This document shows positions 11,905-20,353 of a stretch of 32,659 nucleotides of DNA, piece after piece. The notes under the pieces were generated by a model. It was not told the origin of the DNA. It did no database searches and saw nothing but the letters and a program-made list of their open reading frames with translations. The number at the start of each line of letters is the position of its first letter. Positions within the stretch are counted from its first letter, which is position 1. Source of the stretch: a virus; IMG/VR virus record IMGVR_UViG_3300005467_000031, positions 1 to 32,659 of that record; one strand, given 5' to 3'. The position numbers were made by a program, and so were the translations under genes.

Positions 11905-12072
11905 ATGACTACCCAAGAGCAGATTGACGAAGCGCGCGACCACGCGTGGCGCATCTGGACCAGGCAAGCCGTGCCACGTTGTAGCGAGACCGAGCAGATG
12001 GCGCTCGTGTTCGAGCGGTGGCGCCGCGAAGGGTGGCTCCCGGCCGAAGAGCGAAAGTCGGGGGCCGCGTGA
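11905..12072 (+). CDS. hypothetical protein, 55 aa
   Basis: The protein is short and helical (EQIDEARDHAWRIWTRQAVP, then ALVFERWRREGWLP). GGAGG lies about 12 bases before the ATG. Its TGA overlaps the GTG of the lipoprotein gene. The fold and role are unknown. Confidence 0.5.
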   Translation: MTTQEQIDEARDHAWRIWTRQAVPRCSETEQMALVFERWRREGWLPAEERKSGAA

Positions 12073-12362
12073 GGTGGCTCGCCATCTGCCTCGCGGCCGG
12101 GTGCTCCTTCTCCGCGCCTCCGTTGCCGGGGGCGCGGGAAGCGTGCGAGGACTATTACGCGGCCTGGAGAGCGAGAGCGATCGAGTGCGGCCAGGACGCC
12201 GCAGCCGTCGACGCGACATTCAGCGCGTACGTGCGCGATAGATGCTCTGACGTAGTCTGGTCCGACGCACGCCAGATCTACGAAGAGTGCATTCCGGCGC
12301 AGCAGGCCGTGGCATGCGACGCGCTGGGGTCAGTGAAGTGCGGCGGCTACGTGCGCCTGTGA
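12069..12362 (+). CDS. phage-encoded Cys-rich lipoprotein
   Basis: A GTG start gives VRWLAICLAAGC, a short signal ending in a lipobox (LAAGC), so Cys12 would be lipid-anchored. The mature part of about 85 residues is Cys-rich (CEDYYAAW, CGQDAA, RCSDVVW, ECIPAQ, CDALGSVKC), consistent with disulfides in the periplasm. Aromatic/Cys motifs of this kind resemble small lipoproteins of Myxococcota. In phages such proteins can block superinfection or act in lysis as an outer-membrane spanin. It is the last gene of the early operon and may be a lysogenic-conversion gene. Confidence 0.6.
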   Translation: MRWLAICLAAGCSFSAPPLPGAREACEDYYAAWRARAIECGQDAAAVDATFSAYVRDRCSDVVWSDARQIYEECIPAQQAVACDALGSVKCGGYVRL

Positions 12363-12363
12363 A

Positions 12364-12408
12364 TCAGTAGCCGTACTTCTTCTTTTTCTTCTTCTTGCGG
12401 TCGATCAT
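12364..12408 (-). CDS. 14-aa poly-lysine micro-ORF at the end of the late operon
   Basis: The peptide MIDRKKKKKKKYGY starts in an ATGA overlap with the preceding gene and ends one base from the convergent plus-strand stop. Seven lysines in a row would slow ribosomes. The shared overlap pattern argues for translation, but a function is not shown. Confidence 0.4.
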   Translation of the reverse strand: MIDRKKKKKKKYGY

Positions 12409-12650
12409 GGCTTCATCTCCTTCAGTGTCTTCTCGATGGCGTCGAGTCGTCTGCACGACTCCTTGGCCACCTCGAGCTGCTTGATCTGGGTCTGGTCGAT
12501 GTCGGTAACCTTGTTCGTGATGGCCCGCAGCATCCGGAAGATGCGGTCCCAGTTGGAGACGCTCGCGTCGACCTTGGTGGACTCAGCGTCTTGCTCCGTC
12601 AGATCCAGCGGGGGAGCGGGGTGCGTGTCGCCATTCCGATCGGTGCCCAT
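12405..12650 (-). CDS. coiled-coil hypothetical protein, 81 aa
   Basis: The start at 12650 follows AGAGGTGAG, a plausible ribosome site. The N-terminal third is polar and disordered (GDTHPAPPLDLTEQDAEST); the rest is one long helix (FRMLRAITNKVTDIDQTQ, IKQLEVAKESCRRLDAIEKT) with heptad-like spacing. It lies at the end of the structural operon, where lysis or tail-assembly genes are common. No membrane helix is visible. Confidence 0.5.
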   Translation of the reverse strand: MGTDRNGDTHPAPPLDLTEQDAESTKVDASVSNWDRIFRMLRAITNKVTDIDQTQIKQLEVAKESCRRLDAIEKTLKEMKP

Positions 12651-12654
12651 CTTC

Positions 12655-12930
12655 TCACCTCTCTTCAGGCCCCTTCGGCCTGCGTAGTCCAAAGTGGCCC
12701 CCTAGAACAAAGCTCATGGCCGCGATGAAGGCGTCCCCTGCCGCCTTCGGCTCAAGCAGGCCCCACTTCCCGGCTATGAGCGGCAGCGCCGGCAGCCACA
12801 ACTCTTTCGCCAGCATTTCCAGCCCGGCGAAGACTTCGCGTACGATCTTACCTGCCGGCGGCAGCGTCCCGCGCGGCAGCCCTGGTACTGGAGGCCTCAG
12901 GTCGGGCGGATTGTCGTCGTCTTGCATCAT
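12655..12930 (-). CDS. hypothetical protein, possibly holin-like, 91 aa
   Basis: The N-terminus is acidic and Pro-rich (MMQDDDNPPDLRPPVP), then a helix (GKIVREVFAGLEMLAKEL), then two moderately hydrophobic segments (WLPALPLIAGKWGLL, and GDAFIAAMSFVLGGHFGL) and a basic end. The second hydrophobic segment could cross a membrane. Position just after the tailspike fits a lysis gene. This is a weak prediction; a structural protein is also possible. Confidence 0.4.
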   Translation of the reverse strand: MMQDDDNPPDLRPPVPGLPRGTLPPAGKIVREVFAGLEMLAKELWLPALPLIAGKWGLLEPKAAGDAFIAAMSFVLGGHFGLRRPKGPEER

Positions 12931-14726
12931 GTCCGCGACACATGCACCGTCAAAGTGCCGCTCCCAAGGTCGACCGGGCCGCCGCTCTTGTTGAAGAGCG
13001 TCACGGTCATCGTGTCCGTGGACGTGCTGATGGCGCTGAAGATGAGCCCGGCCACCAACGTCGCACCGGTGAAGGACACGACCCCCGCGTCGCCCGTTCT
13101 GCACCCGGCCACGATCACGGTCGTCGATGTCATGGCGCCATCAACTACGTTGCCAGGGTCCCACGTCTTGGCCCCTACGAGCGTGCGCGCGTCGTCTCCT
13201 GCGGCGACGTCCATCACGTAGGGCGCCACGCCGACCGCGCCGATCGGGCAGCGCTGCGTTTCCAGGCGGAGCGTGTTCGCGGCGTTGAGCGCACTGTCGA
13301 AGTGGACGCCAACATCGAGCGTGCCGCTGGTGCCGTTGTGGATGAGGTTCGGCCCGATGGCGCCGCCGATGGCCTGCCCGCCGGACGCCTTGATGGCCGC
13401 GCGATACGCGCCACCCGACGTGAGGCCGCCGCAGTCAATAAAGACGTTGTCCGCGATGTAGGCGTTCTTGATGGGACCGACCGCCGCAGAGATCTGGAGG
13501 ATGCCGTTGTGGTTGCCTGCGCCGATCGAGATGAGGCACCGCTCGAAGATGTTGCGCACGAAGGCGACCCCATCGACGGCGTTGACGTCGTTGTAACCGA
13601 AGGCGACGACGCTCGCCGTCGCGGAGGTGAGCTTGTAGTTGTAGAAAATGTTGTCGTGGAATAGGCCGCCCGACATGTTCGCGATGACGACGGCATCGGC
13701 GGACGTGATCCATGCGTTGCCCGTCGAAGGGTCGTTGGACATCGTCGCGACGTTGCAGCCGTAGGCGACGTTGTTGCCGCTGCCCTGGAATGCGGACTGT
13801 GCGCAGTCCTCGATGCGGTTCCTGTAGGCCGCCAAACCAGAACCGGCGTTCCAGTTGATGGCGTGGACTTGGCATCGGTAGAAGTGGTTGTCGAAGACGC
13901 GCAGGCCGTCGGCTGCGCCGTCCGCGAACACGGTCTCCCCCTCAACGCCCGTGAAGTAGCAATCGAGCACGTAGCCGCCTGGGCATCCGCCGCTGATGGA
14001 TCTGAAGTAGACGCCCTTTCGGTTGAGGACTGCCGTCCCGCTCGAGATCCTCGCCTGCGACCAGACGTTGGCCCCCTGAAACCCGAGATCGCGAACACCG
14101 CAGTTGGTGCAATCTTCGAAGGTGATAAAGGCGCTCCCACGGCCCGCGGCAGCGAGGTCGGACGTGGTCGACATGGCCTGCGGATCCACGAGCTTGCTAG
14201 CGTACTTCCCGTCGCCGAAGAACTCTACGTTCGAGAAGCTCTTCATGTAGAGCGGGTTCTTTGTGTTGGTGGAGTTCTGCAATACGACCGCATACGATCC
14301 GGTGGGGAAGTAGATCCTCCCGCCGCCTCGCGCGTTGGCCACGCTCGCCGCCCCGTAGATGGCCGCGGTGTTGCGAGCAGCGTATTCGGCCGTAGCGATG
14401 GGCACGGCGCCAAACTCGCACACATTGAAGACTGGGCCAGACGACCCGAGCGAAGCCGAGCTGAAGGAGTTCGTGTAATTGTTGGCGAGCGTGTCGGTGA
14501 GCCGCACGTCGTAGTTGCCAGGCCCTACGACGTCGGGGTCGAAGTACCATCCCAGGCGCGGGTGGAGCTTGGTGACCGCGCTGCTGCCCGATGGGACACC
14601 CGTCAGCGTCCAGCTCGCCGCGGTGACACCAATGGCGGATAGGTAGCACCTGATGCCGGGGGCGATGTTGCCGTCGGAGGTGAGCGTCCCGGCGCCGCCG
14701 GGCTGGGATAGCTGGATGTTGCTCAT
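12927..14726 (-). CDS. beta-helix tailspike (pectate-lyase-like)
   Basis: The 599-residue protein has an N-terminal ~95-residue Ig-like or head-binding part (LSQPGGAGTLTSDGN, then VVGPGNYDVRLTD). At about residue 99 the parallel beta-helix begins with VFNVCEFGA, then GGGRIYFPTGSYAV, followed by many rungs of the GxxVFxDNxFxxC type. The C-terminus is strand-rich. Such proteins bind and often degrade host surface polysaccharide. A catalytic residue pair is not identifiable from sequence alone. It is one of at least two full-length spikes. Confidence 0.8.
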   Translation of the reverse strand: MSNIQLSQPGGAGTLTSDGNIAPGIRCYLSAIGVTAASWTLTGVPSGSSAVTKLHPRLGWYFDPDVVGPGNYDVRLTDTLANNYTNSFSSASLGSSGPVFNVCEFGAVPIATAEYAARNTAAIYGAASVANARGGGRIYFPTGSYAVVLQNSTNTKNPLYMKSFSNVEFFGDGKYASKLVDPQAMSTTSDLAAAGRGSAFITFEDCTNCGVRDLGFQGANVWSQARISSGTAVLNRKGVYFRSISGGCPGGYVLDCYFTGVEGETVFADGAADGLRVFDNHFYRCQVHAINWNAGSGLAAYRNRIEDCAQSAFQGSGNNVAYGCNVATMSNDPSTGNAWITSADAVVIANMSGGLFHDNIFYNYKLTSATASVVAFGYNDVNAVDGVAFVRNIFERCLISIGAGNHNGILQISAAVGPIKNAYIADNVFIDCGGLTSGGAYRAAIKASGGQAIGGAIGPNLIHNGTSGTLDVGVHFDSALNAANTLRLETQRCPIGAVGVAPYVMDVAAGDDARTLVGAKTWDPGNVVDGAMTSTTVIVAGCRTGDAGVVSFTGATLVAGLIFSAISTSTDTMTVTLFNKSGGPVDLGSGTLTVHVSRT

Positions 14727-14727
14727 G

Positions 14728-15504
14728 TCATTCCCAGTTCATCGCGTACCTGGCTGCGGCCCTGGCCCCGATGAGGCGCTGCTCAGCGGCGCTCAGGTCG
14801 CGGGTGTACATCGCTGCGGTTAGCACGTCTTCGTTGGAAAAGTTGCTCGCCCCGCCAATAGCGCCAACTCGAAGCTCGGCGGCGCCACCAGGGTCGGACA
14901 CCGCCGGGTTTGCGTTCGTCACTGCCACCGCGATCCCATTCACGCGGAGCGTCGGAGCGGAGGCCGCCGGGCGCGTGGAGATCCAAGACTCATGAGATGT
15001 CGTCTGGAGAGCGCCGTCGGTGTGCACCTCGACGCCCTGGTGAAGGAGCGACCTCGTGTTGCCTGCGCCGGTGAAGAAATACACGCCCGCGCCGCCTGTG
15101 CCGTTGCCTAGAAACGTGGCGTTCCCAGCAATCGCTATCACCTTGAGCACCAAGAGCATCGAGTAGGCGCCTGACCCGAACAGGTTCGTGGCTGCGCGCG
15201 ACAGCGTGTTGGCCACGCCGTCGAATCGGAGCGCTGGGCGGTCATTGTATCGGGCCGCGTCGTAGGTCGGCCGTGCCGCTCCTGCGGCGGTGACGTCGTT
15301 GCCGGACGTGCTCTGGTCGGCCCATGTCGTGACAAGGCCCGCCGAAAGCGTGACGCCGAGGTCCTCTCGCCAGTAGACGCCGCAGTTGGGCAGGTTGGCC
15401 TCCAGGTGAGCAAAGATGGCCGCGCGGGACACGACCGCGTGAGGGCCGCGCACGCGCACCTGTCCCTGGACCGCCGCCAACTTGCCAGCCGTCGCCATCC
15501 GCAT
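14728..15504 (-). CDS. LamG/concanavalin-A-like virion protein, 258 aa
   Basis: After a short N-terminus, the protein reads YWREDLGVTLSAGLVTTWAD, QSTSGNDVTA, ARPTYDAARYNDRPALRFDG, and later LTAAMYTRDLSAAEQRLIGA. This is the common phage lectin-like domain built on a jelly roll. These proteins decorate tails and bind carbohydrate. The start at 15504 is chosen because it falls just after the upstream stop; the long upstream extension overlaps another gene. Confidence 0.7.
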   Translation of the reverse strand: MRMATAGKLAAVQGQVRVRGPHAVVSRAAIFAHLEANLPNCGVYWREDLGVTLSAGLVTTWADQSTSGNDVTAAGAARPTYDAARYNDRPALRFDGVANTLSRAATNLFGSGAYSMLLVLKVIAIAGNATFLGNGTGGAGVYFFTGAGNTRSLLHQGVEVHTDGALQTTSHESWISTRPAASAPTLRVNGIAVAVTNANPAVSDPGGAAELRVGAIGGASNFSNEDVLTAAMYTRDLSAAEQRLIGARAAARYAMNWE

Positions 15505-15506
15505 GA

Positions 15507-15923
15507 CTAGATCGCCGCGGCTCTCTGGTCGGAGAATGAAAGGTTGACCTGCCAGGGGCTCTGGGCGGTGCCGCCGTTCGTCCACTCCAGTTTGAAGTCT
15601 CGGAGGCCTTCCACAAGGAACTCGACCGCAGTGCTGCCAGTAGCCGCCGCCGGTGTCGCTACGGCGACCTCGTCGATCTGACGCCAGTTCGTGCCGCGGT
15701 CGTTCGACGCGTACGCCTTCAGCGTTCCGAGGTGACTGTGGTCCAGCAGAAGGCTCAACTTTCGGATCCCTGCGAGCCCGAAGAAGTTCTCTGGGCACGC
15801 GTTGTCCCGATTCATGTTCTGCGCGTCAGTGGGTGAGGCAGGCAACGTGGTCGCGAGCAAGACGTAGACGTTGCTGTCCGTGCCCGGGGTCGAACCTGCA
15901 TATCTGATGATCGAGTGAGGCAT
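15507..15923 (-). CDS. hypothetical virion protein, 138 aa
   Basis: The protein is strand-rich, with GTDSNVYVLLATTLPASP, LLLDHSHLGTLKAYASNDRG, then VEFLVEGLRDFKLEWTNGGT. An all-beta sandwich, perhaps a tail or fibre accessory, is likely. It sits between the ejection proteins and the lectin-like protein in the structural operon. The family is not recognised. Confidence 0.55.
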   Translation of the reverse strand: MPHSIIRYAGSTPGTDSNVYVLLATTLPASPTDAQNMNRDNACPENFFGLAGIRKLSLLLDHSHLGTLKAYASNDRGTNWRQIDEVAVATPAAATGSTAVEFLVEGLRDFKLEWTNGGTAQSPWQVNLSFSDQRAAAI

Positions 15924-15932
15924 CGTCGTCTC

Positions 15933-18806
15933 CTAGGGCTGTAGCGCCCGCCGAATTTCATCCAAGGTCGCCTGGTCCGCCATGCCAGGCAGCTCGCGGG
16001 ACTGCTCGATCTCCCCCGGCACCGCGCCAAGTGAGCCCGCGTTCTCGAGGTACGGGATGGCGCCTTGGATGATGGGATCGAGCCGCAGGCGCGCCGCCTC
16101 ACCCGAGAGCATCCCGACCGACGGCATGCCGCCGAAGCGGAACACCTCACGCAGTTTCGACGCCTCTTGGAGCCGCTTCATGGCCCGGTAGCGCACGAGG
16201 TTCTCGAGCGTCGGCGTCATGCCCGTCTCGGCCGCCATCTCTCGGAAGGCGCGGTCGATCTCAGGAGACCGGCCGCCCTTGCCGAAGCCACGCGCCAAGC
16301 CCTCCATCTGCGAGAAGGCCGTATCGCTCCGCATGTCGGGCGGCTGGCCCTTGAACCCGAGGAGGTCCAGCAGGTTCTTGAACTCCTTTGACTCGTTCTC
16401 GAGACTCGCGTTCGCCGCCGAGTAGCCGCGCACCGTCTCGCCGTTCTCGAGCTTGAACGTGTCGGACTGCTTGATGGCGTCCGTCTCGCCCGTGAAGGCG
16501 TCGCGGTCCTGGTGAAGGGCGCGCTTGATCTCGTCGTAGTGAGGGAACGGCTCCTTCTTGAGCGAACCAGCCTCATGCTGCGACCGCACCGTTTCGACGA
16601 TCTGACGCAGGTCCTCTGGGTTCTTCGGCTTGGGAGAGAGCCGCGCAAAGTTGCCCTCCCCGACCGGCAGCCCGCGAGCCTGGGCCTCCGCCGGCGTGAT
16701 GTCGAACGTGAGCGGGTTCTCGCCGCGCGCCTCGTGCAGCGAACGAAGGCGTTCGCCGGCGCCGCCGGCGGCGACGCCTTCCTTGAAGTCGGGCAGGCGC
16801 TCGGAGAATGGCCCGACGTCGATGCTCGGCGTGATGGTCTTCGTCGACGACACGGCATCCCTGGCCTCGGGCGTCACGGGCCGTGTCGGCGTGTTGATGG
16901 CCTCGACGTCGCGCTTGAAGTTCTCCGGGGCCATGACGTCGGACCCGTGCAGCTCGACGGCGCGGTCGAGCTGGGCGACCCGCTCGGCGTTCTGCGGCGT
17001 GAGCATGTGCTCGGGATGCTGCGCCTGGTAACCGAGCACCTTCTCCAGTAGGTCGTCGAGCTTCTGCATCCGCGCCGGATCAACCACGGTGCCGTCGGAC
17101 TGCACGAGCGCCTTGCGAGCGTCCATGATCTCCCGAATCGCGTTCTTGAGCGGAATCTGTTCGTGGGAGAACCGGCGCTCGAACTCACGGAGCGGGCCGC
17201 CCTTGGCGATGATCTCGGCTTCCCGAGCATGCGCCCGCTTGCCAAACGGCTCAGCGAGGTCGTGGGAGAGCATCCCGGGCACGTCGGGCGCGTAGGATTC
17301 GCCGACGCCCTCAGCGCGCGCGCGCGCCTCGAGTCCTCGGTTGACCGGGCCCGGATCGACGCCGCGAACCGGCCGCATCCTCGCCCCCCCCTGCTCCGCG
17401 ACGCCGAGCGGCGTGTTCTCCCGAAGGGTCGCCCCCTCGTTGCGGGCAAGGATGCCGAGCCCCGTGCCGACGAGTCCCATGGGGGCGCCGTACGCCGCCG
17501 CGAGGCCGATCCTCTCCCCAGCACCTGGAGCGTCGCCCGAAAGCGCGCCCGGGACCTCGTTTGCGACTTGCGTCGTGCCAGCGCCGAGCGCGCCGCCGGC
17601 GGCGCCCGCCGCGAGCTTGCCAGCCGTCGAACCGGCAGCCGCGTCGAGTAGCCCCATCGCCACGCCCTGCGGGCCCATGATGCCGCCGGGGAGCATGTTA
17701 GCGGCGCCGCGGACGGCCTTGCCGGCGCCCGAGACGGCCAGGTTTCCGATCGCCCCTGACGACGTGGCCCCAATAAATGCCCCTGCGTCCTGCGAGAGGG
17801 GCGCGGCCGCGCCGAGGTAGTTGCGCGCCTGCGCTCCTTCACTGAGCAGCTGACCGAAGGTCTTCGACGGCAGGTCTTCGCCGGCAGCGATGACGTCCTC
17901 GGGCGACTGCGCCTCCGAGTAGCGCGCGCTCGCCTCGCGGAACTGCTCCCGCTCGCGCTCCGACGGGCCCGCGGCGAGCATCGTCGAGACGGTCCCGCCC
18001 GTCACTATCTTGTCGGCGCCGATGGCCGCCGAGCGCCCCATCTGCCCAATCTTCTGGATGTTCGCAGGCCGCACGAGGTCTCCCGCGGTGTCGAGAAAGC
18101 CCTTCGCGCCCGGCCGGAAGGCGTCGCGCACGATGCCTCGCCCCTCCGCCTGCGCCTTGCCGAGCGCGTCCATCCACTTGGCGTCTGCCCACTCGCGGTA
18201 GGCCGGCGTCCCCTCGGCCATCCCCTCGACCGCCTGCCCTAGAACGGGCGCCATCTCGAGCTTGAACTGCTCGACCGACGGCTCGATGTAGTGCTCCGTG
18301 CCGCCGCCGGCCCAATCGGGCATCGCCTGCTTGACGGCCGTCAGCTTGCCCCAGACCGAGTCGAACGGGTTCGGCGGCGTAGCGGGCGTCGGCGGGTGCC
18401 ATTCGGCCGGCGCCGCCAGCTCCTTGCGCTTCGAAAGGTTCTGGAGGGAGTCGTCGAACTGCGACCGCTGCTCGAGCTCGTCGGCCGCGGCCTCCTCGGG
18501 GGTCGGACCCGACTCAATCTGCAACGTCGAGGGCCCCCGCATCTGAAAGGCCTTCGTAAGCCCCGGATGCTCCGCCTCGATGGCATCGAGCTTTCGCTTG
18601 CGCGCCGCCCGCGCCGCCGGCTTCTCCTGCATGGCCGCCGCTGGCGCCGCCCGCGTCGCGCCCGCCTCGCTCACGTCACGCGCGAGCCCGTGCCCGCGCT
18701 CGTACTCGGCGACGGCATCGGCGGCCGTCTCGCGCAAGTGCTCGGGCATCGTTCCCGATCGCAGCGCCTCGAGGGCCTTCTGGTATTTCTCGTCGGTCAG
18801 CATCAC
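15933..18806 (-). CDS. large internal virion / DNA-ejection protein, 957 aa
   Basis: The protein is mostly helical and charged, with a long Gly/Ala-rich hydrophobic region at about residues 340-450 (GAFIGATSSGAIGNLAVSGA, GSTAGKLAAGAAGGALGAG). That mix suits a protein ejected with the DNA that inserts into the host envelope, as in T7 gp16/P22 gp16-type injection proteins. No peptidoglycan hydrolase motif is seen. It follows three other putative ejection proteins. The call rests on size, composition and gene order. Confidence 0.55.
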   Translation of the reverse strand: MMLTDEKYQKALEALRSGTMPEHLRETAADAVAEYERGHGLARDVSEAGATRAAPAAAMQEKPAARAARKRKLDAIEAEHPGLTKAFQMRGPSTLQIESGPTPEEAAADELEQRSQFDDSLQNLSKRKELAAPAEWHPPTPATPPNPFDSVWGKLTAVKQAMPDWAGGGTEHYIEPSVEQFKLEMAPVLGQAVEGMAEGTPAYREWADAKWMDALGKAQAEGRGIVRDAFRPGAKGFLDTAGDLVRPANIQKIGQMGRSAAIGADKIVTGGTVSTMLAAGPSEREREQFREASARYSEAQSPEDVIAAGEDLPSKTFGQLLSEGAQARNYLGAAAPLSQDAGAFIGATSSGAIGNLAVSGAGKAVRGAANMLPGGIMGPQGVAMGLLDAAAGSTAGKLAAGAAGGALGAGTTQVANEVPGALSGDAPGAGERIGLAAAYGAPMGLVGTGLGILARNEGATLRENTPLGVAEQGGARMRPVRGVDPGPVNRGLEARARAEGVGESYAPDVPGMLSHDLAEPFGKRAHAREAEIIAKGGPLREFERRFSHEQIPLKNAIREIMDARKALVQSDGTVVDPARMQKLDDLLEKVLGYQAQHPEHMLTPQNAERVAQLDRAVELHGSDVMAPENFKRDVEAINTPTRPVTPEARDAVSSTKTITPSIDVGPFSERLPDFKEGVAAGGAGERLRSLHEARGENPLTFDITPAEAQARGLPVGEGNFARLSPKPKNPEDLRQIVETVRSQHEAGSLKKEPFPHYDEIKRALHQDRDAFTGETDAIKQSDTFKLENGETVRGYSAANASLENESKEFKNLLDLLGFKGQPPDMRSDTAFSQMEGLARGFGKGGRSPEIDRAFREMAAETGMTPTLENLVRYRAMKRLQEASKLREVFRFGGMPSVGMLSGEAARLRLDPIIQGAIPYLENAGSLGAVPGEIEQSRELPGMADQATLDEIRRALQP

Positions 18807-20353
18807 TTACTCAAAAAGTCGTCGAGTTCCTGCCTCTTGCTCCCGTTCGTCGCGCCCCCGCCGGGCTTGCCCTTCGGCGCCGCGGGCGCCGCGGAGTCGC
18901 TGTATTCGTCGGTGAAGTAGCCGCGCGCTGCGTCAGCCTGCGCTTCGCGCTCCTCAGGGGTGGCCAAGAGGAGCCGGCGCTTGACCTGCTCGTAGGCCTT
19001 CGTGCCCATCGCCGCCAACGCCCGCTTGTAGGAGGCCTGCGCACGCTGGAAGACCGCCTTGAGCTCTCGGATCGTCTCGTCGGGAAGCTTGCCGGTGCTG
19101 CCGTAGAACGAGAGGGCCTTCTCGACGAGCGTCCTGAACCCCTCGCCGCCAACGGTGCGGTTGTATTCCTGCTCGGTCACGGCGAGACCGCTCATCTCCC
19201 GGAGGAGCTGGGCCATGGCCTGTGTGTCGCGGAACCCGCTCCGGTCCCCCTTCAGGAGCTCGAGGCCGCGGTTGATGTGGAGGCCCGCCTTGGAGACTTC
19301 GCCCTTCTTCTCGTCGCGAGCGACCTGATCGATGATTTTCGACGCGTCGTCCGAGAGCGCGCTGACCCGCTGACGCTCTTCCTTGCCCATGACAGGGCCG
19401 CCGCTCCCGCCGCCGGCGCCCTGCGGGTAGGTCTTCTTGAACTCCTGGTTCAGCGTCTTGCCGTAGATGTCGACGGCGTACTTGACCGCCTGGTCCGGGG
19501 CGAGGCCTAGGTCAAGCATCTGCGCGCCCGCCTTCGACGCAGCCTCCACGGCCGCCTTCTCGCGCTCCGTCGTGGCGGCGAGGCCCATGGCGCCGAGTGC
19601 GCCCTTGATGGACATCTGCGACTTCATGCGCTCGAGCGGCTCGTCGTACGAGTGAACCGTTGCGCCCGACTTGTCCTTGATGACGAAGCGCCCGCCGCGC
19701 GTCGGCGTGCCAGGCGCCGCAATCTCGCCCTCTGCCGACGCCCCGCCGGCGGTCGATGCGTCCGCCTGCGCGCCAGAGATGCCGAGCACGGACGCGAGCG
19801 AACCCTTCCCGAGCGACGCCTCGTCCACGGGCGCCTCCTGCGCGTTCTCGTCGGTGACGATCTGGCCGAGCGCCGACATGAATCCCGCATTCGGCTTGGG
19901 CGCCTTCGGGGCTTTCGCTGCGGGCGACGTGGGAGCCGCCGTCTCGGCCGGCACGGGAGGCGCCTCGGCGGGCAGCTCCGTCGCCTGCTCCTCGACCGTG
20001 AAGCCGAGCCGCTGGAGCTCGTCGGCGATCGCGCGCCGCTCGTTCGGCGTCTTCGACTTGCGGAAGGCGTCAAAGAGGGCCCGCGCTCGCTTCTCCTGGT
20101 CCGAGTTCTTGGCCTGCTCGACCGCCATGCGGTGCGTAGCGGCCTGCGCGTCGTAGTAGCGGTTGCGCCCCTCGGCCTGCGTCTGCTCGAGAGCGTAGTC
20201 GCGCGCCTCCTTCGACAGCCGGTCCTGCCGGTTCTGGTCGAACTGCGCGCGCTGCTCCATCATGCGCGCCGCGTCCTCGAGGCCCGACACGTCGATCCGG
20301 CCGAGGCTCGGCGACGCGAAGGGAGTCAGGAAGGAATCGTAGCGAAGGCTCAT
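18803..20353 (-). CDS. internal virion / ejection protein, 516 aa
   Basis: The N-terminal ~120 residues form coiled-coil helices (DAARMMEQRAQFDQNRQDRL, then AEGRNRYYDAQAATHRMAVE). A Pro/Ala-rich linker follows (~125-160), then helical segments with a few strands and a disordered C-terminus. This layout resembles T7 gp15-type internal virion proteins. It overlaps its neighbours by four bases on both sides. There is no enzymatic motif. Confidence 0.5.
   Translation of the reverse strand: MSLRYDSFLTPFASPSLGRIDVSGLEDAARMMEQRAQFDQNRQDRLSKEARDYALEQTQAEGRNRYYDAQAATHRMAVEQAKNSDQEKRARALFDAFRKSKTPNERRAIADELQRLGFTVEEQATELPAEAPPVPAETAAPTSPAAKAPKAPKPNAGFMSALGQIVTDENAQEAPVDEASLGKGSLASVLGISGAQADASTAGGASAEGEIAAPGTPTRGGRFVIKDKSGATVHSYDEPLERMKSQMSIKGALGAMGLAATTEREKAAVEAASKAGAQMLDLGLAPDQAVKYAVDIYGKTLNQEFKKTYPQGAGGGSGGPVMGKEERQRVSALSDDASKIIDQVARDEKKGEVSKAGLHINRGLELLKGDRSGFRDTQAMAQLLREMSGLAVTEQEYNRTVGGEGFRTLVEKALSFYGSTGKLPDETIRELKAVFQRAQASYKRALAAMGTKAYEQVKRRLLLATPEEREAQADAARGYFTDEYSDSAAPAAPKGKPGGGATNGSKRQELDDFLSK

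Noticed and set aside
13863-14642. Long plus-strand frame over the tailspike gene
   Set aside because: It is an antisense shadow of the beta-helix spike, with Arg/Val-rich content and no motif, as usual in high-GC DNA.
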